A stretch of 44,848 nucleotides of DNA, from contig NZ_KB904682.1 of assembly GCF_000380165.1 (NCBI RefSeq), positions 142 to 44,989 on the forward strand. Reading direction: 5' to 3'. Shown here piece after piece: positions 14,887-22,955 of the stretch (its first letter is position 1; every line of letters begins with the position of its first letter). The position numbers and the translations under genes were made by a program. The notes beneath the pieces are model-generated. The model did not search any database, was not told the origin of the DNA, and saw nothing but the letters and a program-made list of their open reading frames with translations. The stretch is from Wenjunlia vitaminophila DSM 41686. GTDB lineage: Bacteria; Actinomycetota; Actinomycetes; Streptomycetales; Streptomycetaceae.

Positions 14887-17556
14887 TCAGCGGCGCATGA
14901 CCTCCGGCTCGTGCCGGCGCAGCAGCCGGATCACGATCACGCCGCACAGCACGCCCATCCCGAACAGCACGCCGACGTCGAACAGCCACTGTCCGCGGGT
15001 CGCCTCCCACAGCGGGTCGGTGTTCCCCGGGTTCTGTTTGTCCCACGGCGCCATCAGGGTGGCGAGGCGGGCCGTGGTTCCCTCGGCGGCCACCGCCCAC
15101 CTGGAGGGCATCAGCCAGGCGACCTGCTCGAGGCCCGGCTTGTCGTAGACCTGGAAGAGGACCCCGGTGAAGACCACCTGGACGATGGCGAAGAGCACCA
15201 GCAGCGGCATGGTCTTCTCCGCGGTCTTCACCAGCGCGGAGATGATCAGTCCGAACATCATCGAGGTGAAGCCGAGGGCCACCATGCTCACGGTCATCTC
15301 GATGGCCGGGGTGTTCTCCACGATCAGGCCCTCGGCCGGCATCTCGCGGGGGGCGAAGCCGATCGCACAGATGATCACACCCTGGAAGGCCGTGATCAAT
15401 CCGAGCACGATGACCTTCGACATCAGGTAGGCCGAACGGGACAGTCCGGTTGCCCGTTCCCGTTCGTAGATCACCCGTTCCTTGATCAGTTCCCGGACGG
15501 AGTTGGCCGCTCCGGAGAAGCACATGCCGATCACCAGGACCAGCAGGATGGTGCCCGCGGCCTGGTTGAACTGGACCTTGCCCTGTTTGGTCAGGGGTGG
15601 TTGGGACAGGCCGAACTCGGCGGGGATGACCACGCTGACCACGCCCAGGATGATCGGCAGGACCAGCATCAGCGCGATGAAACCGCGGTCGGAGGCGATC
15701 ACCGACCCGTAGCGGCGGACCAGCGTCCAGAGCTGCGAGCCCCAGCTCTGCGGTTTGTGCGGCCGGACCATCGACGGCGGCTGCACCGGCATCGCCTGCG
15801 GGGGCGCGGCGTCGATGTCGGCGGCGTACCGCTGGTAGTGGGCCGAGCCGTGCCAGCGGCCTCCCCAGTCGTGGTCGCGGTAGGTCTCGAACGCCTGGAA
15901 GACGTCGGCCCAGGTCTCGTACCCGAAGAACTCCAGTGCCTCGTTGGGCGGCCCGAAGTACGCGACCGAACCCCCGGGGGCCATCACCAGCAGTCGGTCA
16001 CACAGGGCGAGTTCGGCCACCGAGTGGGTGACCACCAGCACCGTGCGGCCGTCGTCGGCCAGCGCCCGCAGCAACTGCATGACGTCGCGGTCCATGCCCG
16101 GGTCCAGGCCGGAGGTCGGCTCGTCGAGGAAGATCAACGAGGGCTTGGTGAGCAGTTCGAGGGCGACCGAGACGCGCTTGCGCTGGCCGCCGGACAGGGA
16201 GGTGATGCGCTTGCCGGCGTGGATGTCCAGTTTGAGCTCGCCCAGCACCTCCTCGACCCGGCGGTTGCGCTCGGCGGTCTCGGTGTCGCCGGGGAACCGC
16301 AGCTTGGCCGCGTACCGCAGGGCGGTGCGCACGGTGAGCTGGGGGTGCAGGATGTCGTCCTGGGGAACCAGACCGATGCGCTGGCGCAGTTCCGCGAACT
16401 GCTTGTAGAGGTTGCGGTTGTCGTACAGGACCTCGCCCTCGTCGGCCGGCCGGTAGCCGGTGAGCGCGCGCAGCAGGGTGGACTTCCCCGAGCCGGAGGG
16501 GCCGATGACGCCGATCAACGACTTCTCCGGGACGCCGAAGCTGACGTTGTTCAGGATCTTCTGCCCGCCGCCGACCTTCACCGTGAGCCGGCGGGCCGAG
16601 AAGGAGACGGCCCCGGTGTCGACGAACTCCTCGAGCTGGTCACCGACCAGACGGAACGTGGAGTGGCCCACGCCCACGATGTCGTCCGGACGCAGCAGGT
16701 GGCGTTGGATGGGCTGACCGTTGACGTAGGTGCCGTTGTGGCTGCCGAGGTCAACGATCTCGTAGCGGCCGTCGGCGGTGGCCCGGAACTCGGCGTGGTA
16801 CCGGGAGACCTGCAGGTCGGAGACGACGTGGTCGTTGTCGAGGGCGCGGCCGATCCGGGTGACCCGCGTGGTGAGGTTGCGGATCATCGTTGGCCCACGG
16901 CTGCCCCCGGGGCCGGGGTACTGCAGGCCCGGCTGGGGCTGGCCGTAGGGCGGCTGGGCGGCCGGGGGGTGTTGGGGGCCGGGGCCCGCCGGGGCCCCCG
17001 GCTGGCCGGGGGCGAACGCGGCCCCGCCCTGCCAGGCCCCCGGAGCACCGGCTGGTTGGGGTTGGCCGGGGTGCGGTGGCTGTCGCTGCGGCTGGTAGGG
17101 CCCTTGCGCCTGCTGTGGTACGTGTGGCTGGGGTGGCTGTTGATGGGGCGGCTGCCCCGCGGGCTGCGGGGTGCGCGGCGGGGCCATCCCGGCCTGGCCC
17201 TGGGCGGCGATCCCCGGGGCCATGGCGGTGGGCGCGCTGTAGACGTCGGGCCGTGCCGCGGCAAAGGTCAGGCGGGGGCCGTCGGTGGCGTTGCCCAGGT
17301 GGACGACCGAACCCGGGCCGACCTCGACCTGTTGGACTCGTCGTCCCTGTGCGTAGGTGCCGTTGGTGCTGCCCTGGTCCTGGAAGACCCAGGCCCGTCC
17401 GTTCCACCCGATGCTGGCGTGCCGCCATGAGACCCGGGCGTCGTTGAAGACCACGTCGGCCTGCGGATCACGACCAAGCAAATATGACCGGGACGGCTCA
17501 AACGTCCACGTTTGTCCGTTCAATTCCAGTACGAGTTCCGGCACTCCATGCCCCAC
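14887..17556 (-). CDS. Double-FHA ABC exporter (Rv1747-like)
   Basis: 889 residues. FHA domain 1 is at about 5-100 (GRD at 28-30, SWRH, GSTNGT). A Pro/Gln/Gly linker spans about 105-220. FHA domain 2 is at about 228-310 (IGRALDND, SRYH, GSHNGT). The ABC ATPase is at about 320-560 with Walker A GPSGSGKST (352-360), signature LSGGQRKR (454-461) and Walker B LIFLDEPTSGLD. An ABC2-type permease with about six helices follows from about 630. Layout and length match mycobacterial Rv1747, which is controlled by phosphothreonine binding and Ser/Thr kinase PknF and linked to cell-envelope glycolipid export. No kinase gene is adjacent here. Start GTG at 17556; GTG at 17544 is an alternative. Confidence 0.93.
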   Translation of the reverse strand: MGHGVPELVLELNGQTWTFEPSRSYLLGRDPQADVVFNDARVSWRHASIGWNGRAWVFQDQGSTNGTYAQGRRVQQVEVGPGSVVHLGNATDGPRLTFAAARPDVYSAPTAMAPGIAAQGQAGMAPPRTPQPAGQPPHQQPPQPHVPQQAQGPYQPQRQPPHPGQPQPAGAPGAWQGGAAFAPGQPGAPAGPGPQHPPAAQPPYGQPQPGLQYPGPGGSRGPTMIRNLTTRVTRIGRALDNDHVVSDLQVSRYHAEFRATADGRYEIVDLGSHNGTYVNGQPIQRHLLRPDDIVGVGHSTFRLVGDQLEEFVDTGAVSFSARRLTVKVGGGQKILNNVSFGVPEKSLIGVIGPSGSGKSTLLRALTGYRPADEGEVLYDNRNLYKQFAELRQRIGLVPQDDILHPQLTVRTALRYAAKLRFPGDTETAERNRRVEEVLGELKLDIHAGKRITSLSGGQRKRVSVALELLTKPSLIFLDEPTSGLDPGMDRDVMQLLRALADDGRTVLVVTHSVAELALCDRLLVMAPGGSVAYFGPPNEALEFFGYETWADVFQAFETYRDHDWGGRWHGSAHYQRYAADIDAAPPQAMPVQPPSMVRPHKPQSWGSQLWTLVRRYGSVIASDRGFIALMLVLPIILGVVSVVIPAEFGLSQPPLTKQGKVQFNQAAGTILLVLVIGMCFSGAANSVRELIKERVIYERERATGLSRSAYLMSKVIVLGLITAFQGVIICAIGFAPREMPAEGLIVENTPAIEMTVSMVALGFTSMMFGLIISALVKTAEKTMPLLVLFAIVQVVFTGVLFQVYDKPGLEQVAWLMPSRWAVAAEGTTARLATLMAPWDKQNPGNTDPLWEATRGQWLFDVGVLFGMGVLCGVIVIRLLRRHEPEVMRR

Positions 17557-17792
17557 AACGTTGTCCCCCGAGTTGTCCCCCCGTGCGGGGAGTCTAGGGA
17601 TGCTGAATATCGGGTGGAACTATTGCAGGCCGCGGGGTCGAACAGAAAGCTGGGTGTGATCCCGCAACACAGTTGTCGACGAACCGTGGAACGAGTGCCA
17701 CGAACCGTGCGCGGAACGGCCCCTCCGGGGCTGTCCGGCTGGCGGAACGCCGGGTGGCCAGTTCACTCGTGGCCGCTACCGTGGGGCTCATC

Positions 17793-19010
17793 ATGAGAGA
17801 TTCCAGCGCCCGAACGGATGTTCCCACCCTTCTCGTCAAGATCTTCGGCAAGGACCGTCCAGGCATCACGGCCGGCCTGTTCGACGTGCTGGCCGGGTTC
17901 GGCCTGGACGTGGTCGACATCGAGCAGGTCGTCACCCGGGGGCGGCTGGTGCTGTGCGCCCTGGTCACCCATCCGGCGCAGGGCCAGGCCACCGAGGGCG
18001 AGGTGCGGGCCACCGTGCACCGCTGGGCCGAGTCCATGAAGCTCGACGCGGAGATCCTCTCCGGCGTGGGCGACAACCGGCCCAGGGCCGAGGGCCGCTC
18101 CCACGTCACCGTGCTCGGCCACCCACTGACCGCCAGGTCCACCTCCGCCATCGCCGCGCGCATCGCCGACTGCGGAGGCAACATCGACCGCGTCTTCCGG
18201 CTGGCCAAGTACCCGGTGACGGCCGTCGAGTTCGCCGTGTCCGGGGTGGCCACCGAGCCGCTGCGCACCGCCCTGGCGGCGGAGGCGCACCAAAGGGGCG
18301 TGGACATCGCCGTGGTCAGCGCCGGCCTGCACCGCCGGGCCCAGCGCCTGGTGGTGATGGACGTGGACTCCACGCTCATCCAGGACGAGGTGATCGAGCT
18401 GTTCGCGGCGCACGCCGGCTGCGCGGAGAAGGTGGCCGCGGTCACCGCCGCCGCGATGCGCGGGGAACTGGACTTCGAACAGTCGCTGCACGCCCGGGTG
18501 GCGCTGCTGAAGGGCCTGGACGCGCGGGTGGTGGACAAGGTGCGCCAGGAGGTGCGGCTGACGCCGGGCGCGCGCACCCTGATCCGCACCCTCAAACGGC
18601 TCGGCTACCAGGTGGGCGTCGTCTCCGGTGGGTTCACCCAGGTCACCGACGACCTCAGGGTACGCCTCGGGCTCGACTTCGCCGCGGCCAACACCCTGGA
18701 GGTGGTGGACGGGCGGCTCACCGGGCGGGTCGTCGGCGAGCTGGTGGACCGGGCGGGCAAGGCGCGGATACTCGCCAGGTTCGCCGCGGAGGCAGGTGTG
18801 CCGCTGGCGCAGACCGTGGCCGTCGGGGACGGGGCCAACGACCTCGACATGCTCAACACTGCGGGACTCGGGGTCGCGTTCAACGCCAAGCCGGTGGTGC
18901 GCGAGGCCGCGCACACCGCGGTCAACTTCCCGTTCCTGGACACCGTGCTGTACCTGCTGGGGATCACCCGCGAAGAGGTCGAGGCCGCGGACCTGGTGGA
19001 CGGGGCCTGA
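17793..19010 (+). CDS. serB: Phosphoserine phosphatase
   Basis: 405 residues; last step of serine synthesis, hydrolysing phosphoserine to serine. The N-terminal half contains ACT-type regulatory sequence (LVKIFGKDRPGITAGLFDVLAGFGLDVVDIEQVV, and a second similar stretch from about 103). The HAD catalytic half has the nucleophile motif VVMDVDSTLIQDE (D190, D192), VVSGGFTQV, and GDGANDLDML (345-354). The length agrees with actinobacterial SerB. ATG at 17793 has TACCGT ending 10 bases upstream, so the mRNA leader is very short or absent. It is divergent from the FHA-ABC gene and convergent with the SixA-like gene. Confidence 0.95.
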   Translation: MRDSSARTDVPTLLVKIFGKDRPGITAGLFDVLAGFGLDVVDIEQVVTRGRLVLCALVTHPAQGQATEGEVRATVHRWAESMKLDAEILSGVGDNRPRAEGRSHVTVLGHPLTARSTSAIAARIADCGGNIDRVFRLAKYPVTAVEFAVSGVATEPLRTALAAEAHQRGVDIAVVSAGLHRRAQRLVVMDVDSTLIQDEVIELFAAHAGCAEKVAAVTAAAMRGELDFEQSLHARVALLKGLDARVVDKVRQEVRLTPGARTLIRTLKRLGYQVGVVSGGFTQVTDDLRVRLGLDFAAANTLEVVDGRLTGRVVGELVDRAGKARILARFAAEAGVPLAQTVAVGDGANDLDMLNTAGLGVAFNAKPVVREAAHTAVNFPFLDTVLYLLGITREEVEAADLVDGA

Positions 19011-19021
19011 CAGCCGCCGGT

Positions 19022-19046
19022 CGGGCCCCGAACGGGTCGGGGCCCG
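19022..19046. terminator. Bidirectional terminator between serB and sixA-like gene
   Basis: CGGGCCCCGA (19022-19031) pairs with TCGGGGCCCG (19037-19046) over 10 bp with a 5-base loop in the 41-base convergent gap. Confidence 0.75.
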
Positions 19047-19051
19047 GCTCC

Positions 19052-19570
19052 TCAGTCGTGCGGTGACCAGTAGGCGGTCAGCCTGGCCACTCCGTGCTCG
19101 ACGGACTTCCACGGCCCGGAGAAGGTGAGCACCGCGGCGGCACAGGTCGGGAAGCCGTAGCTGACCAGCCGGGCCGCGCTCTCCGGTTCCGCGGCGCCGG
19201 CCAGCGCGTCCACCAGGGCGTGCATGCCCGGGTTGTGGCCGATCACCACCAGGTCACCGACGTCGTCGGGGACCTCGGTGAGCAGGGCGAGCAGGTCGCC
19301 GAGGCTCGCCTCGTACAGCCGCTCCTCGTACACGGTCCTGGGGCGGCGGGGCAGCTCGTGGGCCACGAGCTTCCAGGTCTGCCTGGTCCGCACCGACGTG
19401 GAACACAGGGCGAGGTCGAGGTCGATGCCGGACCCGGCGAGCCAGTGGCCGGCCGCCGGGGCGTCCCTGCGGCCGCGGTCGGCGAGGGGTCGCTCGTGGT
19501 CGGGCACCGACGGCCAGTCGGCCTTGGCGTGGCGGAGTACGACGATCCTGCGGGGCGTGTCGACGCTCAT
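19052..19570 (-). CDS. SixA-type histidine phosphatase
   Basis: 172-residue histidine phosphatase superfamily protein. The RHAKADW motif (R13-H14) is the phospho-histidine active site of the SixA branch. The downstream RTRQTW arginine block, the acidic EERLYEAS and the second histidine in VVIGHNPGMH complete the catalytic set. SixA in E. coli dephosphorylates phosphohistidine proteins; the target here is unknown. No signal peptide is seen. Start ATG at 19570. Downstream is the serB terminator; upstream on the same strand is a small membrane protein gene, 108 bases away. Confidence 0.9.
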   Translation of the reverse strand: MSVDTPRRIVVLRHAKADWPSVPDHERPLADRGRRDAPAAGHWLAGSGIDLDLALCSTSVRTRQTWKLVAHELPRRPRTVYEERLYEASLGDLLALLTEVPDDVGDLVVIGHNPGMHALVDALAGAAEPESAARLVSYGFPTCAAAVLTFSGPWKSVEHGVARLTAYWSPHD

Positions 19571-19678
19571 GCTCCTCAGCTTCGCAGAAAACCCGCGGGG
19601 CGGCGCGCCCCGGGGGGCACCACGACCCCGGCCCCGCCGGTGCGGGCGGGAGGCCGCCGGAGGGGGCTTGGGGTGGCC

Positions 19679-19900
19679 TCAGTGGACCAGGAAGTCGAGG
19701 ACCACGTCCGGCAGCACCCGTTGGACCTGCTCCATGACCGGGTGCTGCCCCCGGTCGGGCCGCTCCGTCGCCCGCGCGGGACACGCGGCGAGCGCGAGCA
19801 GCGTCACGAACGCGGCCACCGGCAGGGCGAGCGCCGCCCACCACCCCACCCTCGTCAGCGGCTTGGCGCTCGAGGGTGCCGGGTACTGCCGAGGGTGCAT
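19679..19900 (-). CDS. Small single-pass membrane or secreted protein, unknown
   Basis: 73 residues: a short polar N-terminus, then one hydrophobic stretch (about 22-40, GWWAALALPVAAFVTLLALAAC) followed by CPARATERPDRGQHPVMEQVQRVLPDVVLDFLVH. It could be a membrane-anchored peptide, or a lipoprotein with Cys in LALAAC, although the N-terminus is long for a lipoprotein. GGAG lies 5 bases before the ATG at 19900, which favours this start over an in-frame start at 19975 whose extra residues are Pro/Gly-rich. I do not recognise a family. Confidence 0.55.
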   Translation of the reverse strand: MHPRQYPAPSSAKPLTRVGWWAALALPVAAFVTLLALAACPARATERPDRGQHPVMEQVQRVLPDVVLDFLVH

Positions 19901-20031
19901 GGCCGCTCCAGGGTCTCGTCCGTCCTCGCCCCGTGGCGCTCCGGGCGGGGCGCCGGGTGCCCCCGGCGTACCCATGACGTTAGGGGGAGCGGGCGTCCGT
20001 TCCCATCAGGCGGACCACCCAGTTATCCCTG

Positions 20032-20070
20032 AACCCACCCCCAGGTCGGGGGTGGGGTTAACCCCACCCC
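20032..20070 (-). terminator. Overlapping alternative hairpins after the MFS gene
   Basis: A perfect 22-base palindrome (20049-20070) lies 2 bases beyond the MFS stop. Its inner half can instead pair with 20032-20042 (AACCCACCCCC) across an AGGTC loop. The two hairpins share 20048-20059 and are mutually exclusive, a layout seen in terminators and attenuators. Confidence 0.55.
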
Positions 20071-20072
20071 GC

Positions 20073-21401
20073 TCAGCCGCTGACCGGACGCCGCCGAAGC
20101 TGGTCCTCGACGTGCCCGGCCCGACCGGCGAGCACCCCGGCGGCTACCTGGGGCAGCAACAGCGCGGCGATCAACGCGATCGGGAGGTCCCAGTCGCCGC
20201 TGTGGTCGTACAGGGCCCCGACCGCGATGGGCCCGGGGATGGAGATCAGGTACCCCACCGACTGGGCGAACGCGGAGAGCTTGCCCACCCCCACCGCGCT
20301 GCGGGCCCGCAGCCCCACCATGGTCAGCGCGAGCGGGAACGAGCAGTTGGAGACGCCGAGCAGCACGGCCCACACCCAGGGCGCCTGGGCCGGCGCCAGG
20401 GCCAGCCCCAGGTAGCCGACGATCCCGAAGAGACCGAGCCCGACCACGAACCCGCCCTGGTTGCGGTAGCGGGCGGCCATCGCCGGCAGCACGAACGCCA
20501 GCGGCACGCCCATCCCCATGGTGACCGCCAGCAGCACCCCGGCCTGCCCCGCGGAGACCCCGGCGTCCCGGAAGATCTGCGGCAGCCAGCCCATGGTGAT
20601 GTAGGCGCCGGTGGCCTGGAGGCCGAAGAAGACGGCCAGCGCCCAGGCGGTGCGGCTGCGGCTGATCGGGAAGGCGGGGACGGCGGGTCGCGGCCCGTCC
20701 TCCGGCCGCGCCCGGTCCTCGGTGCGGGCCCGGAGCACGATCACCGCCCAGGGCAGCACCGCCACCGCCGCGAGCACCGCCCACGAGCCGAGACCCAGCC
20801 GCCAGCTCCCGCCCAGCGCGTCGGCCATCGGCACGGTGACCGCCGCCGCGGTGGAGGTACCCAGGGCGAGCGCCATCGAGTACAGGCCGGTCATCGGCCC
20901 GATCCGGTCGGGGAACCAGCGTTTGACGATCACCGGAAGCAGCACGTTGGAGACCGCTATGCCGGCCAGCGCCACGGCACTGAACAGGAGGAACAGCGCC
21001 GTGCCACCGGACACCGCGCGCACGGCGAGGCCGGCGGTGATCGCGACAAGACCGGCCCCCACCACGGCGGCCGGGCCGGACCGGCGGGCGAGCCGGGGGG
21101 CGAGCCCACCGAAGACCGCGAAGCACAGGGCGGGCACCGAGGTCAGCATCCCGGCGACGGTGCCGCTCATCCCGAGCCCGTCCCTGACCTCCTCCATCAG
21201 CGCGCCGAGGCTGGTCACGGCGGGCCGCAGGTTGACCGCCGCCACCACGAGCCCGACCATCACCAGCCATCGCACCCCGGGAGCCCGACGAACGGTCGGT
21301 CCCTCGGCGCCGGCTCCGACCGCCGGCCGGTCCACCGCCCCGTCCGGGCGTCCCGGTCCGGACTCCCTGGTCCGCGTTCCCGCGGCACTGTCCTCTTGCA
21401 T
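20073..21401 (-). CDS. MFS transporter, CynX/NimT (cyanate permease-like) family
   Basis: 442 residues with about 12 hydrophobic segments after a 40-residue polar N-terminus. The first helix carries the family motif VNLRPAVTSLGALMEEVRDGLGMS, followed by TSVPALCFAVFGGLAPRLARRSG. A central charged loop around RARTEDRARPEDGPRP splits the two halves. The family includes cyanate and 2-nitroimidazole transporters, but the substrate cannot be assigned. It is transcribed away from a GntR regulator 48 bases off, which very likely controls it. A TATGAT hexamer (minus, 21408-21413) sits inside the shared operator and would give an almost leaderless mRNA. Confidence 0.88.
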   Translation of the reverse strand: MQEDSAAGTRTRESGPGRPDGAVDRPAVGAGAEGPTVRRAPGVRWLVMVGLVVAAVNLRPAVTSLGALMEEVRDGLGMSGTVAGMLTSVPALCFAVFGGLAPRLARRSGPAAVVGAGLVAITAGLAVRAVSGGTALFLLFSAVALAGIAVSNVLLPVIVKRWFPDRIGPMTGLYSMALALGTSTAAAVTVPMADALGGSWRLGLGSWAVLAAVAVLPWAVIVLRARTEDRARPEDGPRPAVPAFPISRSRTAWALAVFFGLQATGAYITMGWLPQIFRDAGVSAGQAGVLLAVTMGMGVPLAFVLPAMAARYRNQGGFVVGLGLFGIVGYLGLALAPAQAPWVWAVLLGVSNCSFPLALTMVGLRARSAVGVGKLSAFAQSVGYLISIPGPIAVGALYDHSGDWDLPIALIAALLLPQVAAGVLAGRAGHVEDQLRRRPVSG

Positions 21402-21404
21402 GCC

Positions 21405-21423
21405 CCCATCATAGAATCATGGG
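21405..21423. promoter_or_regulatory. GntR-type operator overlapping divergent promoters
   Basis: CCCATCATAGAATCATGGG is an inverted repeat with CCCAT/ATGGG outer and AT/AT inner matches, typical in size for a FadR-subfamily operator. It contains TAGAAT (21412-21417) as a plus-strand -10 for the GntR gene and TATGAT (21408-21413) as a minus-strand -10 for the permease, so binding would block both. Confidence 0.65.
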
Positions 21424-21449
21424 ATGTATTCGTTCTGCTCGGGAGTGAC

Positions 21450-22115
21450 ATGCCGCTGACCGCGCCCCACCGCTCGGCGCTCGCCGCCCAGGTGATCGCC
21501 CAACTCAGGAACCAGATCACCTCGGGCGAGTGGCCCGTGGGCACCCGCATCCCCACCGAGCCGGAGCTGGTGGCGCAGCTCGGGGTGGCCCGCAACACCG
21601 TCCGGGAGGCGATCAGGGCGCTGGCGCACAACGGACTGCTCGACATCCGCCAGGGCTCGGGCACCTACGTGGTGGCCACCAGCGAACTCGCCGGGGTGAT
21701 GCAACGCCGGTTCGCCGGGGCCGACCACCAGCACGTCGGCGAGCTGCGCAGCGCCCTCGAGGCGGCCGGGGCCCGGCTGGCCGCGGTCCGCCGCACCGAC
21801 GCCGACCTGCGACTCCTGCACGGCGCACTCGCCCGGCGTGAGGACGCCTGGAGGTCGGGCGACACCGAGACGTTCGTACAGGCCGACGCGACCCTGCACC
21901 AGGCCGTCGTGGCCGCGTCGCACAACGACGTCCTGGCCGCCCTCTACGCCGACCTCGGCGAGGTGCTCCGGGACAACCTGCGCCGGAACGTCGGCACCGA
22001 CCTGGAGTCCGCGGAGTACAAGGACCACTCGCGACTGATCATCGCCATCGAGGCCGGGGACGCGCTGGAGGCCGCCGCGCTGGCCGCCTCCTACGCCCCC
22101 CGCTGCGCCCCCTGA
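21450..22115 (+). CDS. GntR-family regulator, FadR/FCD subfamily
   Basis: 221 residues. A winged helix-turn-helix at 8-76 reads ALAAQVIAQLRNQITSGEWPVGTRIPTEPELVAQLGVARNTVREAIRALAHNGLLDIRQGSGTYVV, the GntR signature. The rest (about 85-215) is a helical FCD effector domain with acidic and His residues (VGELRSALEAAGARLAAV, ADATLHQAVVAASHN, DHSRLIIAIEAGD) that in relatives bind a metal and a carboxylate-type ligand. GGGAG lies 4 bases before ATG 21450. It probably represses itself and the divergent MFS permease through 21405-21423. Confidence 0.92.
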   Translation: MPLTAPHRSALAAQVIAQLRNQITSGEWPVGTRIPTEPELVAQLGVARNTVREAIRALAHNGLLDIRQGSGTYVVATSELAGVMQRRFAGADHQHVGELRSALEAAGARLAAVRRTDADLRLLHGALARREDAWRSGDTETFVQADATLHQAVVAASHNDVLAALYADLGEVLRDNLRRNVGTDLESAEYKDHSRLIIAIEAGDALEAAALAASYAPRCAP

Positions 22116-22133
22116 CGCCCCGGCCGGGGAACG

Positions 22134-22168
22134 CGCGAGCCACGCCGGCAGGGCCGGCGTGGCTCGCG
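22134..22168. terminator. Bidirectional terminator, 16 bp perfect stem
   Basis: 22134-22149 pairs with 22153-22168 around a 3-base loop, between the GntR gene and the convergent fabI. Confidence 0.8.
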
Positions 22169-22183
22169 GTCAGACAGTCCCGG

Positions 22184-22951
22184 TCACGCCCCGACGGCGT
22201 GCACCCCCCCGTCCACGTGCAGGATCTCTCCCGTGGTCTTGGGGAACCAGTCGGACAGCAGGGCGACGACCCCCCGGGCCGGGGGCTCCGGGTCGGCGAG
22301 GTCCCAGGACAGCGGGGCCCGCTCGTCCCAGACCTTGGTCAGCCCGTCGAAGCCCGGGATGGACTTCGCGGCCATCGACTTGATCGGCCCGGCGGAGACC
22401 AGGTTGACCCGGATGTTCCGGGGGCCGAGGTCGCGGGCGAGGTAACGGGCGGTGGAGGCCAACGCCGCCTTGGCGACGCCCATCCAGTCGTACTGCGGCC
22501 AGGCCACCGACGCGTCGAAGTCCATGCCGACGACCGACCCGCCCTGCTCCATCAGCGGCAGCGCGGCCATGGTCAGCGACTTCAGGGAGTAGGCGGAGAC
22601 CTGGAGCGCGGTGGCCACCGAGTCCCACGGGGTGTTGAGGAAGTTGCCGCCCAGGGCGTCCTGCGGCGCGAAGCCGATGGAGTGCACCACCCCGTCCAGG
22701 CCGTCCACGTGCTGACGCACCCGTTCGGCGAGGCTGTCGAGCTGCTCCTGGTTGGAGACGTCGAGTTCCAGCACCGGTGCCGGCTTGGGCAGCCGGGCCG
22801 CGATCCGCTCGACCAGGCTGAGCCGTCCGAATCCGGTCAGCACCACCTCGGCGCCCTGCTCCTGGGCGAGTTTGGCGCTGTGGAAGGCGATCGACGACTC
22901 CAACAGGACGCCGGTGACCAGAATCCGCTTGCCGTTGAGAAGTCCACTCAT
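22184..22951 (-). CDS. fabI: Enoyl-[acyl-carrier-protein] reductase (NADH)
   Basis: 255 residues; reduces the enoyl-ACP double bond in the last step of each type II fatty-acid elongation cycle. The sequence has the FabI-type nucleotide site GKRILVTGVLLESSIAFHSAKLA, DVSNQEQ, HSIGFAPQDALGGNF, the catalytic Tyr-x6-Lys in YDWMGVAKAALASTARYLARDLGPRNIRVN, the SAGPIKSMAAKSIPGF lid region, and TGEILHVDGGVHAVGA. This is the InhA/FabI class targeted by isoniazid and triclosan. ATG at 22951 is 4 bases after the fabG stop, so the genes are co-transcribed. An upstream ATG at 22978 overlaps fabG and is not favoured. Confidence 0.95.
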   Translation of the reverse strand: MSGLLNGKRILVTGVLLESSIAFHSAKLAQEQGAEVVLTGFGRLSLVERIAARLPKPAPVLELDVSNQEQLDSLAERVRQHVDGLDGVVHSIGFAPQDALGGNFLNTPWDSVATALQVSAYSLKSLTMAALPLMEQGGSVVGMDFDASVAWPQYDWMGVAKAALASTARYLARDLGPRNIRVNLVSAGPIKSMAAKSIPGFDGLTKVWDERAPLSWDLADPEPPARGVVALLSDWFPKTTGEILHVDGGVHAVGA

Positions 22952-22955
22952 GATG

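Noticed and set aside
19224-21449. Long in-frame extension upstream of the GntR regulator
   Set aside because: The frame is open through the opposite-strand MFS gene, but GntR similarity begins at the ATG at 21450 with its own ribosome site.
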